Shown here piece after piece: positions 44,034 to 53,117 of a stretch of 64,000 nucleotides of DNA. Both the position numbers and the translations under genes were made by a program. The notes beneath the pieces are model-generated. The model made no database searches, had not been told where the DNA came from, and worked only from the letters and a program-made list of their open reading frames with translations. Source of the DNA: Levilactobacillus enshiensis (GTDB lineage: Bacteria; Bacillota; Bacilli; Lactobacillales; Lactobacillaceae); assembly GCF_007115095.1 (NCBI RefSeq), contig NZ_SULH01000010.1:52130-116129 (forward strand). The letters are read 5' to 3'. Within the stretch, counting starts at the first letter, position 1, and each line of letters begins with the position of its first letter.

Positions 44034-44927
44034 ATGTTATATGACCAAATTGCCATGAATAAACGGCGGACCGGCTACGTGATGTTCGGCTTCGGCGTCC
44101 TGGTCTTGGCCATCGGTGCGGCACTGGGCTATCTCTTCTGGAATAGTTGGGTGTCCGGGACCGTCATTGCAGCTGTGGTGGCTGTGGTGTACATGTTGAT
44201 CATGATCAGTCAGTCAACGAATGTCGTGATGAGCATGAATCATGCGCGAGAAATCACCGATGTCCAGCAGGCACCGCAACTATGGCATTTAATTGAAGAT
44301 ATGGCACTGGTTGCCCAAGTCCCGATGCCCCGCGTCTTTATTATTGAGGATGCCAGTCCCAATGCTTTTGCAACGGGAAACGACCCCCAGCATGCGGCGG
44401 TGGCAGTGACCACCGGAATTTTGGACCGGTTGACCCGTGAAGAGCTTGAAGGGGTGATCGGCCATGAAATGTCGCACGTTAGGAACTATGACATTCGCTT
44501 ACAGACGATTGCGTTGGCCCTCTCTGCGGCAATCGGGTTGCTAGTCAACTTTGCTAGCAACTGGTTCTGGTGGGGTGGTGGTCGACGCCGCGATGACGAT
44601 CGGGACTCTGGTGGCAACGTGATTGGGTTAGTGATTTCAATTTTCCTGATCATTCTGGCACCGTTAGCGGCAAGTATTGCCCAGATGGCACTTTCGCGAA
44701 ATCGGGAGTACTTGGCGGATGCTTCCAGCGTGGAATTGACGCGTAATCCGCAAGGCCTGATCAATGCGTTGAAGAAGATTGACGATAGCGACCCCATGAC
44801 GGCCGCTGATCCGAGCAGTTCGGCGTTATACATCAGTGATCCCTTTAAGAAGCGTCAGAAATTTGCCGACCTATTTGCGACTCATCCGCCAATTGCTGAC
44901 CGGATTGCGCGGCTCGAAAAAATGTAA
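44034..44927 (+). CDS. htpX: Membrane zinc metalloprotease HtpX
   Basis: HtpX is an M48-family protease that degrades damaged membrane proteins. There are two N-terminal spans (about 15-33 and 40-60). The zinc site is HEMSH at 144-148, and two more spans lie near 160-178 and 200-225. The third zinc ligand is the Glu in [19 protein letters not shown]. The C-terminus has the usual [17 protein letters not shown]. Length 297 aa is typical. It is co-transcribed with lemA. Confidence 0.96.
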   Translation: MLYDQIAMNKRRTGYVMFGFGVLVLAIGAALGYLFWNSWVSGTVIAAVVAVVYMLIMISQSTNVVMSMNHAREITDVQQAPQLWHLIEDMALVAQVPMPRVFIIEDASPNAFATGNDPQHAAVAVTTGILDRLTREELEGVIGHEMSHVRNYDIRLQTIALALSAAIGLLVNFASNWFWWGGGRRRDDDRDSGGNVIGLVISIFLIILAPLAASIAQMALSRNREYLADASSVELTRNPQGLINALKKIDDSDPMTAADPSSSALYISDPFKKRQKFADLFATHPPIADRIARLEKM

Positions 44928-44999
44928 AAAAATAGTAAGTGACTTACCGACGTTTCGTAGTACAATTAACTTTGAGACTAGGGGAAAGAGTGTAAGAGC

Positions 45000-45785
45000 A
45001 TGCGCGGAAATTTTGTCTATTTAAGTTTAGAGCCCGTGACGAACATGATTTATTCGTTGGGCATTTCACCCGCTGATTTTTTGAATGGTATTCCGGCAAT
45101 ACCTAATCAGCTTCTTTTATTGAATGATGAGTCCGGCAGCGATGTGGAAATTAACCCGCACACGCGGCTCCAGACAATCACGGGCCAGGCACAGATTCGT
45201 CGGTATCTGTTAGGCAAACACGAACATGCTGTCAAGTGGCTAGATTACGCTCATGGTGATGATCTCGACTTTTTATTGCCGGGTGAAATTGCGGAGCTTT
45301 TGTATTTGGCACACATGGAAACGCACATTCGGACACCATTTTATGCCAAGCTGCAAAATGAGTATGCTTATTTAACGCTTCGCGATGGGTTTTACAAAAC
45401 GTATTATCGTCACCTAAATGACTTTGACCACGTGCTTGAAGTGAGCATCAAGCGGCACTTACGCGCGATGCATAACAACCGGTGGGTCTTTGCCCGGCCT
45501 TTGGCCATTAGCGATGTTCCCAATGAGATCCTCCTGCAGTTAACGCAGGGACTTCTCGATGGGATGATTATTGCGTTTGATCAGTTAGTTGAACGACATC
45601 GAATCTACGTAATTCCTGTACGGGCCATCACGCATCCTGAACGACAGGCGACGTGGTACACGCAAGAAGAGGTTTACGCCGATTCGCGTGAAGTTGCGAG
45701 TCTCCGATACGATTTGACGACCCGTGAGTGGGCTTTGGGAATTCACGATAATCAAGTCTTTAGTGATGTCGCAGATTTAATCTAA
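45000..45785 (+). CDS. Conserved-looking cytoplasmic protein of unknown function
   Basis: I do not recognise this 261-residue protein. It has no signal peptide or membrane span. It is rich in His, Tyr and Leu, with segments such as LLYLAHMETHIRTPFYAKLQN, FYKTYYRHLNDFDHV and HNNRWVFARPLAI, and an acidic C-terminal part. The AHMETH and HLNDFDH pieces could be metal ligands, but there is no named motif. GGGGAAAG upstream of ATG 45000 and the codon use argue that it is real. It is a single-gene unit with a promoter-like TACAAT at about 44961 and a terminator after it, between htpX and murF. Confidence 0.75.
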   Translation: MRGNFVYLSLEPVTNMIYSLGISPADFLNGIPAIPNQLLLLNDESGSDVEINPHTRLQTITGQAQIRRYLLGKHEHAVKWLDYAHGDDLDFLLPGEIAELLYLAHMETHIRTPFYAKLQNEYAYLTLRDGFYKTYYRHLNDFDHVLEVSIKRHLRAMHNNRWVFARPLAISDVPNEILLQLTQGLLDGMIIAFDQLVERHRIYVIPVRAITHPERQATWYTQEEVYADSREVASLRYDLTTREWALGIHDNQVFSDVADLI

Positions 45786-45789
45786 AAAA

Positions 45790-45842
45790 CTTAGCTGTGG
45801 TGTTCCTACGAAATTGCGTAGTGGCGACCATGGCTTTTTTAG
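45790..45842 (+). terminator. Terminator after the unknown gene
   Basis: AGC-TGGT-CTACG and CGTAG-ACCA-GCT pair with internal loops, followed by TTTTTTAG. Confidence 0.75.
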
Positions 45843-45961
45843 TGGGGCGGTACTGGCTTAGGACCGCTGATTTAATCAAGTTGGTCGCATTAAATTGGCG
45901 GGGCCGTTGAGTGGGATTGCCTAGTTTTTCCGGTGGATTTAAGAATGACACCGACAATCCA

Positions 45962-45970
45962 TGGTATAAT
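45962..45970 (+). promoter_or_regulatory. murF promoter
   Basis: TGG-TATAAT (TATAAT 45965-45970) is a strong extended -10 about 112 bases before murF; the -35 is weak. Confidence 0.6.
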
Positions 45971-46081
45971 AAAAATCAGAATTTATTTGGCAGTCATCAT
46001 TCGGTCGACTAATCGCGTGATGAGCCAACTTGAAACCGGACGTTACCATGAGGGGATGCCCGAAAATTAGGAGCAGAAAAC

Positions 46082-47467
46082 ATGAAAATGCAGCTTGCTG
46101 AAATTGCTCATGCAGTGGGAGCAATCAATGATTTTGAACAATGGAGCGATGTCAGCGTGACTAGCGTTGCGTTTGACAGTCGGCACCTCCAGCCGGGGGG
46201 GCTCTTTATTCCGTTGACTGGCGAACAAGATGGTCACCAGTTTATTCAATCGGCGATCGACCACGGCGCCGCGGCCACATTGTGGGCTCGCGATTTAGCA
46301 ACGGCACCGGCAGATTTTCCGGTAATTCAGGTCGCTGATTCATTAAAGGCATTGCAGGCCTTGGCGCAGTACTATTTAACTAAAATTAATCCACGGGTCG
46401 TTGCCATTACGGGGAGCAATGGGAAGACGACCACCAAAGATATGATTGCTGCCGTTTTGGCAACGCAATTTAACGTGACGAAGACGCACGCCAACTTCAA
46501 TAATGAAATTGGCGTGCCCATGACCGTTCTGTCCATGGAACCGAACACCGAAATGTTGGTCGTTGAAATGGGGATGGATCGACCAGGGCAGTTGAACTTT
46601 TTGAGTCAGTTGGTGCGGCCGGACCTTGCCGTGGTGACCATGATTGGGGAAGCCCACATTGAATTCTTTGGCACCCGGGATAAGATTGCGGATGCTAAGT
46701 TTGAAATTACGCATGGCCTGAGCGACGATGGCATCTTCGTTTACAATGGAGATGAACCGTTGCTGCGTGAACGGGCGACGGCACTGAATCAGCAACGGCT
46801 TACGTTTGGTCAGCACGATGACAATGATTTGTTCGCGACCAACGTTGCCGGCACGGCGACTGCGACCAGCTTTAGCACCAACGAATGGCCGGAGATCACC
46901 TTCACGATTCCTATGATTGGGACCTACAACGTCAATAACGCCTTGGCAGCGTTGACGGTGGCCAATGCCTATCGCATCCGGCCTGAGAGTGCCAAACGGG
47001 CCTTGGCAACCGTACCGTTGACCGAGAACCGGGCGGAGTGGGTCAAGAGTAATACGGGTGCGGCTATTTTGAGCGACGTCTATAACTCCAACCCAACCGC
47101 CGTCAAGGAAGTCCTGGCAGCATTCTCCAAGACCCCCGTAACCGGAAAGCGGTACGTGGTGCTAGGGGACATGCTGGAACTAGGTGATCAAGCCGATGCC
47201 ATGCATGCCGGTCTAGCCAGTGCTATTGATCCGACCAAAATCAGTCACGTCTATCTGGTTGGGCCCCACATGGTCGCTCTGCAAGACGCTTTGGCTAAGC
47301 AAGCCCCAGACTTACCGGTGTCGCATTTTGCCGCGGATGACCTGGTAACGCTTACGGCAGATTTACAGGGTCAACTTTCTGCAGATGACCAAATTTTATT
47401 AAAGGGGTCCCACGGGATTCATTTAGAGCAAGTTTTAGCGGCGTTACAGGATTCTTCTGAAAATTAA
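46082..47467 (+). CDS. murF: UDP-N-acetylmuramoyl-tripeptide--D-alanyl-D-alanine ligase MurF
   Basis: MurF adds D-Ala-D-Ala (or D-Ala-D-Lac) to the UDP-MurNAc tripeptide with ATP, completing the cytoplasmic precursor. The protein (461 aa) has an N-terminal substrate domain (TSVAFDSRHLQPGGLFIPL). The central ATPase has P-loop GSNGKTTTKD near residue 111, then HANFNNEIGVPMTVL and EMGMDRPGQL. The C-terminal ligase domain has DVYNSNPTAVKEVL and VLGDMLELG. AGGAGC precedes ATG 46082. alr, which makes the D-Ala used here, is 4 kb downstream. Confidence 0.97.
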   Translation: MKMQLAEIAHAVGAINDFEQWSDVSVTSVAFDSRHLQPGGLFIPLTGEQDGHQFIQSAIDHGAAATLWARDLATAPADFPVIQVADSLKALQALAQYYLTKINPRVVAITGSNGKTTTKDMIAAVLATQFNVTKTHANFNNEIGVPMTVLSMEPNTEMLVVEMGMDRPGQLNFLSQLVRPDLAVVTMIGEAHIEFFGTRDKIADAKFEITHGLSDDGIFVYNGDEPLLRERATALNQQRLTFGQHDDNDLFATNVAGTATATSFSTNEWPEITFTIPMIGTYNVNNALAALTVANAYRIRPESAKRALATVPLTENRAEWVKSNTGAAILSDVYNSNPTAVKEVLAAFSKTPVTGKRYVVLGDMLELGDQADAMHAGLASAIDPTKISHVYLVGPHMVALQDALAKQAPDLPVSHFAADDLVTLTADLQGQLSADDQILLKGSHGIHLEQVLAALQDSSEN

Positions 47468-47477
47468 AATGAAAACG

Positions 47478-47511
47478 AGGCAACTTCCACGAGTCGTGGG
47501 AGTTGCTTATT
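47478..47511 (+). terminator. Terminator after murF
   Basis: GCAACT-T-CCACGA pairs with TCGTGG-G-AGTTGC around AG, followed by TTATTTTG. Confidence 0.85.
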
Positions 47512-47564
47512 TTGTTTTCACGTTGTATGATGGCTTAGTTGTATTTTAAGAACGAAATTTACCC

Positions 47565-47633
47565 CGCCCTAGCCAATCGTAAGTCGTGTCAAGGAAAACG
47601 GATTTTTTCCGAGTCTCACGAGGCACTAGGGCG
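47565..47633 (+). ncRNA. Structured 5' leader of cshA
   Basis: CGCCCTAG (47565-47572) pairs with CTAGGGCG (47626-47633). Inside it TCGTG pairs with CACGA and CGGA with TCCG, giving a long three-part hairpin just before the cshA ribosome site. It probably lies in the mRNA leader; its effect is unknown, and RNA helicases are plausible self-regulators. Confidence 0.55.
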
Positions 47634-47660
47634 ACGTACTCATTTAGGAGGAAATTATTT

Positions 47661-49250
47661 TTGAAGTTTAAAGAACTGGGTCTTTCCGATGACCTACTGA
47701 AAGCAGTTACGACAGCAGGTTACGAGGAAGCGACCCCAATTCAAGCCGAGACAATCCCCATGGTTTTGGCTGGTCAAGATGTCATTGGACAAGCCCAAAC
47801 CGGGACTGGGAAGACTGCGGCCTTCGCCTTACCTATCTTGGAAAAGATTGATAAGAGTAACGAAAATGTTCAGGCGTTGGTGGTTTCTCCAACGCGGGAA
47901 CTCGCTATTCAAACCCAAGAAGAAATTTATAAATTAGGCCGGAACGAACGGGCTAACGTCCAAGTCGTTTACGGTGGGGCTGATATTCGTCGTCAAATCA
48001 AATCCTTAAAGAACCACCCGCAAGTGGTTGTTGGGACCCCGGGTCGTTTATTGGATCATATTCGTCGTCACACGTTGAAGCTCGACCACGTTCAAATGTT
48101 AGTTTTGGATGAAGCCGACGAAATGTTAAACATGGGTTTCTTGGATGATATTGAAGACATCATCAAGCAATTGCCAGAAGAACGTCAAACGATGCTCTTC
48201 TCCGCAACGATGCCACCCGAAATTAAGCGGGTCGGTGTTCAATTCATGAAGGATCCTAAGCACGTGAAGATCAAGGCTAAGGAATTAACGACCGACTTGA
48301 TCGATCAATTCTACGTCCGTTCTCGTGACTTTGAAAAGTTTGATGTGATGACGCGTTTCTTCGACGTTCAATCCCCAGACTTGACCATTGTCTTTACACG
48401 GACGAAGCGCCGGGTCGACGAAATTTCCAGTGGGTTACAAGCCCGTGGTTATAACGCTGCCGGTATTCATGGTGATTTGACGCAAAAGCGTCGGACTCAA
48501 ATCATGAACGAATTCCGCCATGGTCAATTGGATATCCTGGTCGCAACCGATGTGGCTGCCCGTGGGATTGACATTAACGACGTGACCCACGTTTACAACT
48601 ACGATATTCCACAAGATCCAGATAGTTACGTTCACCGTGTCGGCCGTACTGGTCGTGCCGGGAAGCATGGTGTTTCCATGACTTTTGTAACACCTAACGA
48701 AATGGATTACTTGCGTGAAATCGAAAAGCTGACGAAGGTGCGGATGCTGCCTTTGAAGCCACCTTCGGATGAAGAAGCTTTAGTGAGCCAATTAGGCGCA
48801 GCTAAGGAAAAGGTTACCGAATTGGTTAACAAGACGGATACCGAAAAGTTTGCGAAGACGGCTGAAGGCCTGCTGAGTGAATTTGATGCCGAAGATTTAG
48901 TTGCCGCTCTTTTGAACGACTTAACTAAGGATGACAGCAACCAAGTTCCCGTTAAGATCACACCAGAACGCCCACTGCCTAAACGCGGTGCTAAGCGTCA
49001 TGGCGGTGGCGGCTACCATCATGGTGGTGGCAACCGACGTGGTGGCAATGGCGGCGGTTACCGTGGTCATCGGAGCAACGATTCACGTGGCGGCAGTCGT
49101 GGTGGCTCACGCTCTCACGATTCACGCAATCATGATTCGCATGACTCACGTAGTCATGGCGATAACCGGAATCGTCGTAGCAACGGCGGCAACGGTGGTC
49201 GGCGTAACGAAGGTGGCAGCCGCGGCTTCACCATTCGGAAGAAAGACTAG
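47661..49250 (+). CDS. cshA: DEAD-box RNA helicase CshA
   Basis: CshA unwinds RNA in ribosome assembly and mRNA decay, especially in the cold. Motifs in order: Q motif (GYEEATPIQAETIPM), Walker A AQTGTGKT (46-53), PTRELAIQ, DEAD (near 150), SAT (near 180), and HRVGRTGRAG (near 324). The C-terminus (about 445-529) is a low-complexity Gly/His/Arg/Ser tail with RGG-like repeats, for RNA binding. AGGAGGA eight bases before TTG 47661 sets the start and gives the usual MKF N-terminus; the longer frame runs through the structured leader. Length 529 aa fits lactobacillar CshA. A terminator follows. Confidence 0.96.
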   Translation: MKFKELGLSDDLLKAVTTAGYEEATPIQAETIPMVLAGQDVIGQAQTGTGKTAAFALPILEKIDKSNENVQALVVSPTRELAIQTQEEIYKLGRNERANVQVVYGGADIRRQIKSLKNHPQVVVGTPGRLLDHIRRHTLKLDHVQMLVLDEADEMLNMGFLDDIEDIIKQLPEERQTMLFSATMPPEIKRVGVQFMKDPKHVKIKAKELTTDLIDQFYVRSRDFEKFDVMTRFFDVQSPDLTIVFTRTKRRVDEISSGLQARGYNAAGIHGDLTQKRRTQIMNEFRHGQLDILVATDVAARGIDINDVTHVYNYDIPQDPDSYVHRVGRTGRAGKHGVSMTFVTPNEMDYLREIEKLTKVRMLPLKPPSDEEALVSQLGAAKEKVTELVNKTDTEKFAKTAEGLLSEFDAEDLVAALLNDLTKDDSNQVPVKITPERPLPKRGAKRHGGGGYHHGGGNRRGGNGGGYRGHRSNDSRGGSRGGSRSHDSRNHDSHDSRSHGDNRNRRSNGGNGGRRNEGGSRGFTIRKKD

Positions 49251-49273
49251 TTTTAACTAAAATTGATTAGAAG

Positions 49274-49308
49274 GGTCCTCACTCATGGCATTGGGTGAGG
49301 GCTTTTTG
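49274..49308 (+). terminator. Terminator after cshA
   Basis: CCTCACTC and GGGTGAGG pair across ATGGCATT and are followed by GCTTTTTG. Confidence 0.85.
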
Positions 49309-49314
49309 TATATA

Positions 49315-49442
49315 GAGAGTGGAGCGAGGCGCTTAGGTTCTGAGCATTAACGGGAAAGGCACTCCTGTTCGGCAAGGCCGAGCAGGAGTGCCTTTCGTGT
49401 TAAGCGCAGGAACCTGCCTCGCGGAACTCGTTTTCGAGATAA
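49315..49442 (+). repeat. Two-hairpin intergenic element, copy C (first domain)
   Basis: The outer helix GAGGC..GGTTC/GAACC..GCCTC replaces that of copy A with different but complementary bases. The core GAGCATTAACG and GTTAAGCGC is unchanged. The inner hairpin is GGAAAGGCACTCCTG with its complement. The second hairpin is absent. It abuts copy D. Confidence 0.8.
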
Positions 49443-49577
49443 GAGTGCAGAGCAGGGCGGTTAACTCCTGAGCATTAACGTCAATAAGTGCCCGACCGAG
49501 GGACTCGGTCCGGTGCTTATTGGGGTTAAGCGGAGGGAGTTGCCCTGTGGCGCACGTTTCGGAGGCTGCCAGACTCG
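49443..49577 (+). repeat. Two-hairpin intergenic element, copy D
   Basis: The outer helix AGGGC..AACTCC/GGGAGTT..GCCCT again differs and remains paired. The core GAGCATTAACG/GGGTTAAGCG is conserved. The inner hairpin is CAATAAG..GACCGAG/CTCGGTC..CTTATTG. It continues with GGCGCACGTTTCGG and ends CCAGACTC, the family's 3' end, with the second hairpin missing. Confidence 0.8.
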
Positions 49578-49635
49578 GAATCTACTGGCGAGAGCAAATC
49601 TAACTGTAAATAATTTAGCAAATGTAAAAGGGAAA

Positions 49636-49669
49636 ACGGCCGAGCAGGAGTGTCTTTCGTGTTAAGCGC
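49636..49669 (+). repeat. Fragment of the two-hairpin element (G)
   Basis: CGGCCGAGCAGGAGTGTCTT and the following TCGTGTTAAGCGC match copy C (49380-49412) with one or two differences. The rest of the element is missing. It is probably debris of a third tandem copy. Confidence 0.65.
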
Positions 49670-49844
49670 TGTCGCCAAAATTCTGTGATTTCGACTGAGA
49701 CGCGCACCAAGTGGCGGTTTATTGCCGTTAAATACCAGAAAATTTGCAAAAACAGTTCGTCAAAAATAGGTATCAAACCCCCGTTAAATCAGCTCTCACC
49801 AACTATATTCACACTATAAATGTATTTTGGATAAAAACATTTGG

Positions 49845-49873
49845 TTGCATTCTGATCTGCTTCATGATATTAT
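49845..49873 (+). promoter_or_regulatory. Promoter of the baeRF-like gene
   Basis: TTGCAT (49845-49850), 17 bases and TATTAT (49868-49873) form a good promoter 57 bases before the chosen start. This argues against the upstream extension of the frame. Confidence 0.7.
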
Positions 49874-49929
49874 TCTCTTATCGAATTGATACGAATAAAC
49901 TTATGACAACCGAAATGGAGGAATTATTC

Positions 49930-51075
49930 ATGGCCAATAACTTCGACTTACACGCTGCACTGACGCTTGCCGCTAAGCCCGGTCCATTTGTCACCATGAC
50001 CCTTCCCGTTACTGGGATTCCGGCGACTGACCGGACCCAATTCAAAAGTTTACTTCAAGCTGGGCGGCAGCGGTTGACTGAGATTGCACCCAACAGAGCG
50101 TGGGCAGCCTACGCTGAAGCGTTCGCCCCTTTTAGCCACGGACCGTTGACTAATGGAAGCGCCGCGGGTCTGCTGATTATGGCGGGACCAACTGCGAGCT
50201 ATCATTACTGGCTGCATACACCGGTATCAGCAACGATTACCGTCACTTATCAGCCTAACGTCCTGCCGATTTTACAGGCTCGCGACCAGACCAGTGATTA
50301 TGACCTACTACTATTGGGACGTGATGCGTTTGAACTGGCTCAGGTTCGGAATGGCCGTGCGGAGCTAGTTAATTTACCGCTGGATGCACCGGATACGTTA
50401 GAAAAAGCGCTGGGTGATGAATTACGCGATCGGGGACGTTGGCAGCGGTCTGCTGGCGAACACACCCATTATAGTGGCACGGGATCGTTAGACTCAGCAC
50501 GGGCTGCTGACCAACGCAACTATTTCATGCTGGTCGATACCTACGTTGCGCAACATTATTCTAATGCGGATCAGGTGCCACTCATCTTAGTTGCCAATGC
50601 CAGTGAGCAGGGAAACTTTCGAAAACTGTCGCAAAATGCTTACTTGGACGCTACCGTGAGAGTCGTTCAGGGCCCTAATTTAGCAGCAGCCAACCAAACC
50701 CTGGCGGCGTTAACGGTCAACGTGAGTGACCAACGTCATCTGCAAGCCACCCACATTAGAAAAGACGCGTATGCCAAAGCCCGGCAAGGCGAGCGCGTGG
50801 TGCAGGACCTGGGCCCACTGGCGACTGCTGCAGTGCAAGGCCAGCTGGATAAATTATGGTTGCGCGACGATGCCTTTCAACCGGGACATCTGGCACAAAA
50901 GGGTGAGATCATGACGACGACGGCCCTCAGCCGGCAGAATAACCTCTACAACGACCTGGCGCTGATTGTCAGCAAGCTAGGTGGTCAGGTACAGGTTTTA
51001 CCGGCTGACGCGATGCCCACTAGCAGTCCAGTGGCGGCACAGCTTCGGCTACGCGCGACCGTGACCCACCATTAA
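49930..51075 (+). CDS. baeRF-family (release-factor-like) protein
   Basis: This is a 381-residue cytoplasmic protein. Its layout resembles the bacterial archaeo-eukaryotic release-factor-like (baeRF) group seen in lactobacilli. It has an N-terminal alpha/beta part (GPFVTMTLPVTGIPATDRTQFKSLL), a central YDLLLLGRDAFELAQVRNG segment, then RNYFMLVDTYVAQHY and VPLILVANASEQGNFRKLS. The name rests on recall of the family and is not certain. GGAGGA lies before ATG 49930. The frame opens at 49744, but that extension contains the promoter and a false membrane span. Proposed roles in ribosome rescue or stress are untested. Confidence 0.65.
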   Translation: MANNFDLHAALTLAAKPGPFVTMTLPVTGIPATDRTQFKSLLQAGRQRLTEIAPNRAWAAYAEAFAPFSHGPLTNGSAAGLLIMAGPTASYHYWLHTPVSATITVTYQPNVLPILQARDQTSDYDLLLLGRDAFELAQVRNGRAELVNLPLDAPDTLEKALGDELRDRGRWQRSAGEHTHYSGTGSLDSARAADQRNYFMLVDTYVAQHYSNADQVPLILVANASEQGNFRKLSQNAYLDATVRVVQGPNLAAANQTLAALTVNVSDQRHLQATHIRKDAYAKARQGERVVQDLGPLATAAVQGQLDKLWLRDDAFQPGHLAQKGEIMTTTALSRQNNLYNDLALIVSKLGGQVQVLPADAMPTSSPVAAQLRLRATVTHH

Positions 51076-51090
51076 ACCTGACATAAATGG

Positions 51091-51122
51091 GAGAGACGAG
51101 ACGGTGAGCTCGTCTCTCTTTT
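51091..51122 (+). terminator. Terminator after the baeRF-like gene
   Basis: AGAGACGAG pairs with CTCGTCTCT around a short loop, followed by CTTTTCT. Confidence 0.8.
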
Positions 51123-51277
51123 CTGTTGGGTAGTGCAATCCAGATGACTAAAGCAGGGTGGCGTCAACCGATTGTTTTAGTTTAGGTTATGTTTTGCCGT
51201 AACCAGTAAGTTGGTCAACTGTAAGGACGTTTGCTGTGCTAAAATATTAGCTAGACATTATAGGAGAGGTGAACACC

Positions 51278-51640
51278 ATGATCTACGGAACCGGCATTGA
51301 TATTACGGACCTCGCACGTGTGGCAGAGGTGGTCGAACGCCAACCTCAGTTTCTGACGAAGGTTTTAACGCCAGGAGAGTTGGCCGATTACCAGCATTTG
51401 AGTGGTCAACGCGCAGTCGAATTCATTGCTGGTCGGTGGTCGGCAAAAGAATCCTACGGGAAGGCCATGGGGACCGGAATCGGTAAACGGGTTGGCTTTC
51501 AAGACGTTGAGATTCGCGATGACGCTGTCGGTAGACCCGTGGTGCTCCGCCAGCCATTTGGGGGAATTGCCCACGTGTCCATTTCACATACGGCCACGCT
51601 GGTCATGACGCAGGTCATCCTAGAAAGAGGGAAATTGTAA
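51278..51640 (+). CDS. acpS: Holo-[acyl-carrier-protein] synthase AcpS
   Basis: AcpS transfers phosphopantetheine from CoA to acyl carrier protein. The 120-residue protein has [12 protein letters not shown] (metal-binding Asp) and [21 protein letters not shown], the family signature, and ends with [20 protein letters not shown] 51278 has GAGGTGA five bases upstream; a GTG at 51269 is possible but overlaps that site. Its TAA overlaps the alr ATG by one base, so the two are translationally coupled. A promoter-like TGC-TAAAAT is at about 51239-51247. Confidence 0.96.
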   Translation: MIYGTGIDITDLARVAEVVERQPQFLTKVLTPGELADYQHLSGQRAVEFIAGRWSAKESYGKAMGTGIGKRVGFQDVEIRDDAVGRPVVLRQPFGGIAHVSISHTATLVMTQVILERGKL

Positions 51641-52764
51641 TGGTAGTTGGGGTACATCGGCCAACGCAATTGGTGATTGATCGCCAGGCGCTACGGGAGA
51701 ATATTCGTGCAGAGGTCAACCGGTTAGACGGTGACTGTGAGTTGTTTATGGTAGTTAAAGCAAATGGCTACGGCCACGGGGCTGTTCAGGTGGCGCAGGC
51801 CGCCAAGGATGCTGGTGCCAGCGGTTTTTGTGTTGCCATTTTAGATGAGGCCTTGGAGTTACGGGCAGCGGGTTTTAACGAACCCATCTTGATTTTGGGG
51901 GTTACAGAACCAGCCGATGCCCCGTTAATGGCACGTGAGAAGATCTCGGCGACGGTTGCGGCGACTGATTGGTTGATCGACGCCGACCGGTATTTGGCGT
52001 TGGCCAAAGAAGACCAGCCCCTACGCGTTCATCTGGGATTGGATACCGGAATGGGCCGTATTGGCTTTCGAACGCCAGCCAGTTTGAAAGCGGGAATCGA
52101 TTTTATGGGGTCGAATGCTGACCACTTTTTGTTTGAAGGAATCTTCACGCACTTCTCAACGGCGGATGATCCTGATGACACTTATTTCAAAAAACAGCTC
52201 GCTAACTGGCAGAAATTAGTCGGTTCACTGGAAAAACGGCCCCGGTACGTGCACGTGTCGAACTCTGCAACGAGTCTCTGGCATGCGGCCTGCAACGATA
52301 ACCTGGTACGCTTTGGTGTCGCGGGGTATGGGTTGAATCCTTCTGGAACGGCAATCTCAGAACCGTATCCTTTACAACCAGCCATGAGTTTGACGAGCCA
52401 ACTGGTCCACTGCAAAGAGTTACAACCTGGCGATTCCGTGAGCTATGGGGCAACCTATACCGCTCAACAAGCCGAATGGGTGGGAACCGTTCCCATTGGC
52501 TACGCAGATGGTTACGAACGCCGTTTACAAGGGTTTCACGTCTTGGTAGATGGTCAAACTTGTGAAATTATCGGTCGGGTCTGCATGGACCAATTGATGG
52601 TTCGTCTGCCAAAAGAGTATCACCGGGGAACTAAGGTCACACTAGTCGGTCAAGACGGTGATGCGACGATTAGTTTACAAGATATTGCCGATTACTGTGG
52701 GACGATTCATTATGAGATTGCTTGTGGTTTCACAAGCCGTCTACCTCGTTACTATCGCAATTAA
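51640..52764 (+). CDS. alr: Alanine racemase
   Basis: Alr interconverts L- and D-alanine using PLP and supplies D-Ala for peptidoglycan and for D-alanylation. The protein (374 aa) has PLP-binding Lys40 in [10 protein letters not shown] and the catalytic Tyr269 in [19 protein letters not shown] and [13 protein letters not shown] also fit fold type III alanine racemases. It overlaps acpS by one base and is followed by the toxin-antitoxin-like pair, the same order as in other Firmicutes (acpS-alr-mazF locus). Confidence 0.97.
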   Translation: MVVGVHRPTQLVIDRQALRENIRAEVNRLDGDCELFMVVKANGYGHGAVQVAQAAKDAGASGFCVAILDEALELRAAGFNEPILILGVTEPADAPLMAREKISATVAATDWLIDADRYLALAKEDQPLRVHLGLDTGMGRIGFRTPASLKAGIDFMGSNADHFLFEGIFTHFSTADDPDDTYFKKQLANWQKLVGSLEKRPRYVHVSNSATSLWHAACNDNLVRFGVAGYGLNPSGTAISEPYPLQPAMSLTSQLVHCKELQPGDSVSYGATYTAQQAEWVGTVPIGYADGYERRLQGFHVLVDGQTCEIIGRVCMDQLMVRLPKEYHRGTKVTLVGQDGDATISLQDIADYCGTIHYEIACGFTSRLPRYYRN

Positions 52765-52850
52765 TTTACACCAGTTAATGTGTTCGGAATGCGCGTTTCG
52801 TGGTAAACTGTATATTAGTCGAGAGTAATTAACATTTTAGGAGGGTTATC

Positions 52851-53078
52851 ATGATCCGTTCTCAACAATTAGAACGACCACATTTACGGTTACACATCCC
52901 CCGCAGGGATCGACATCAAGCGTTGGTTCCCCTGCGGTCGGCAGCGGCCCGCAAACTAGACTTGATTGTCGGGTACCAAGCGATGGCCCTCATTAACCAG
53001 GATATTGCCCGTGCATTTACGCCGTGTGAAGAGGAAGCAGAACGGTGCTTAACACAGTATCGACGGACGCAACATTAA
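52851..53078 (+). CDS. Putative antitoxin partner of MazF
   Basis: This 75-residue basic protein, MIRSQQLERPHLRLHIPRRD onward, has a helical C-terminal half (NQDIARAFTPCEEEAERCLTQYRR). It lies 39 bases before mazF, the place of the antitoxin. It does not show an obvious AbrB-like or ribbon-helix-helix DNA-binding motif, so it may be a divergent or alternative antitoxin. AGGAGGG nine bases before ATG 52851 is a strong ribosome site, and a promoter-like TGG-TAAACT lies at about 52801-52809. Assignment rests on position. Confidence 0.6.
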   Translation: MIRSQQLERPHLRLHIPRRDRHQALVPLRSAAARKLDLIVGYQAMALINQDIARAFTPCEEEAERCLTQYRRTQH

Positions 53079-53117
53079 TTTTAAAATCAAAGATTTGTAG
53101 ATAGGGGATGGCGGCCC

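Noticed and set aside
49744-49929. N-terminal extension of the baeRF-like frame with a hydrophobic segment
   Set aside because: A good promoter and ribosome site lie inside it, so the protein starts at 49930 and the membrane span is false.
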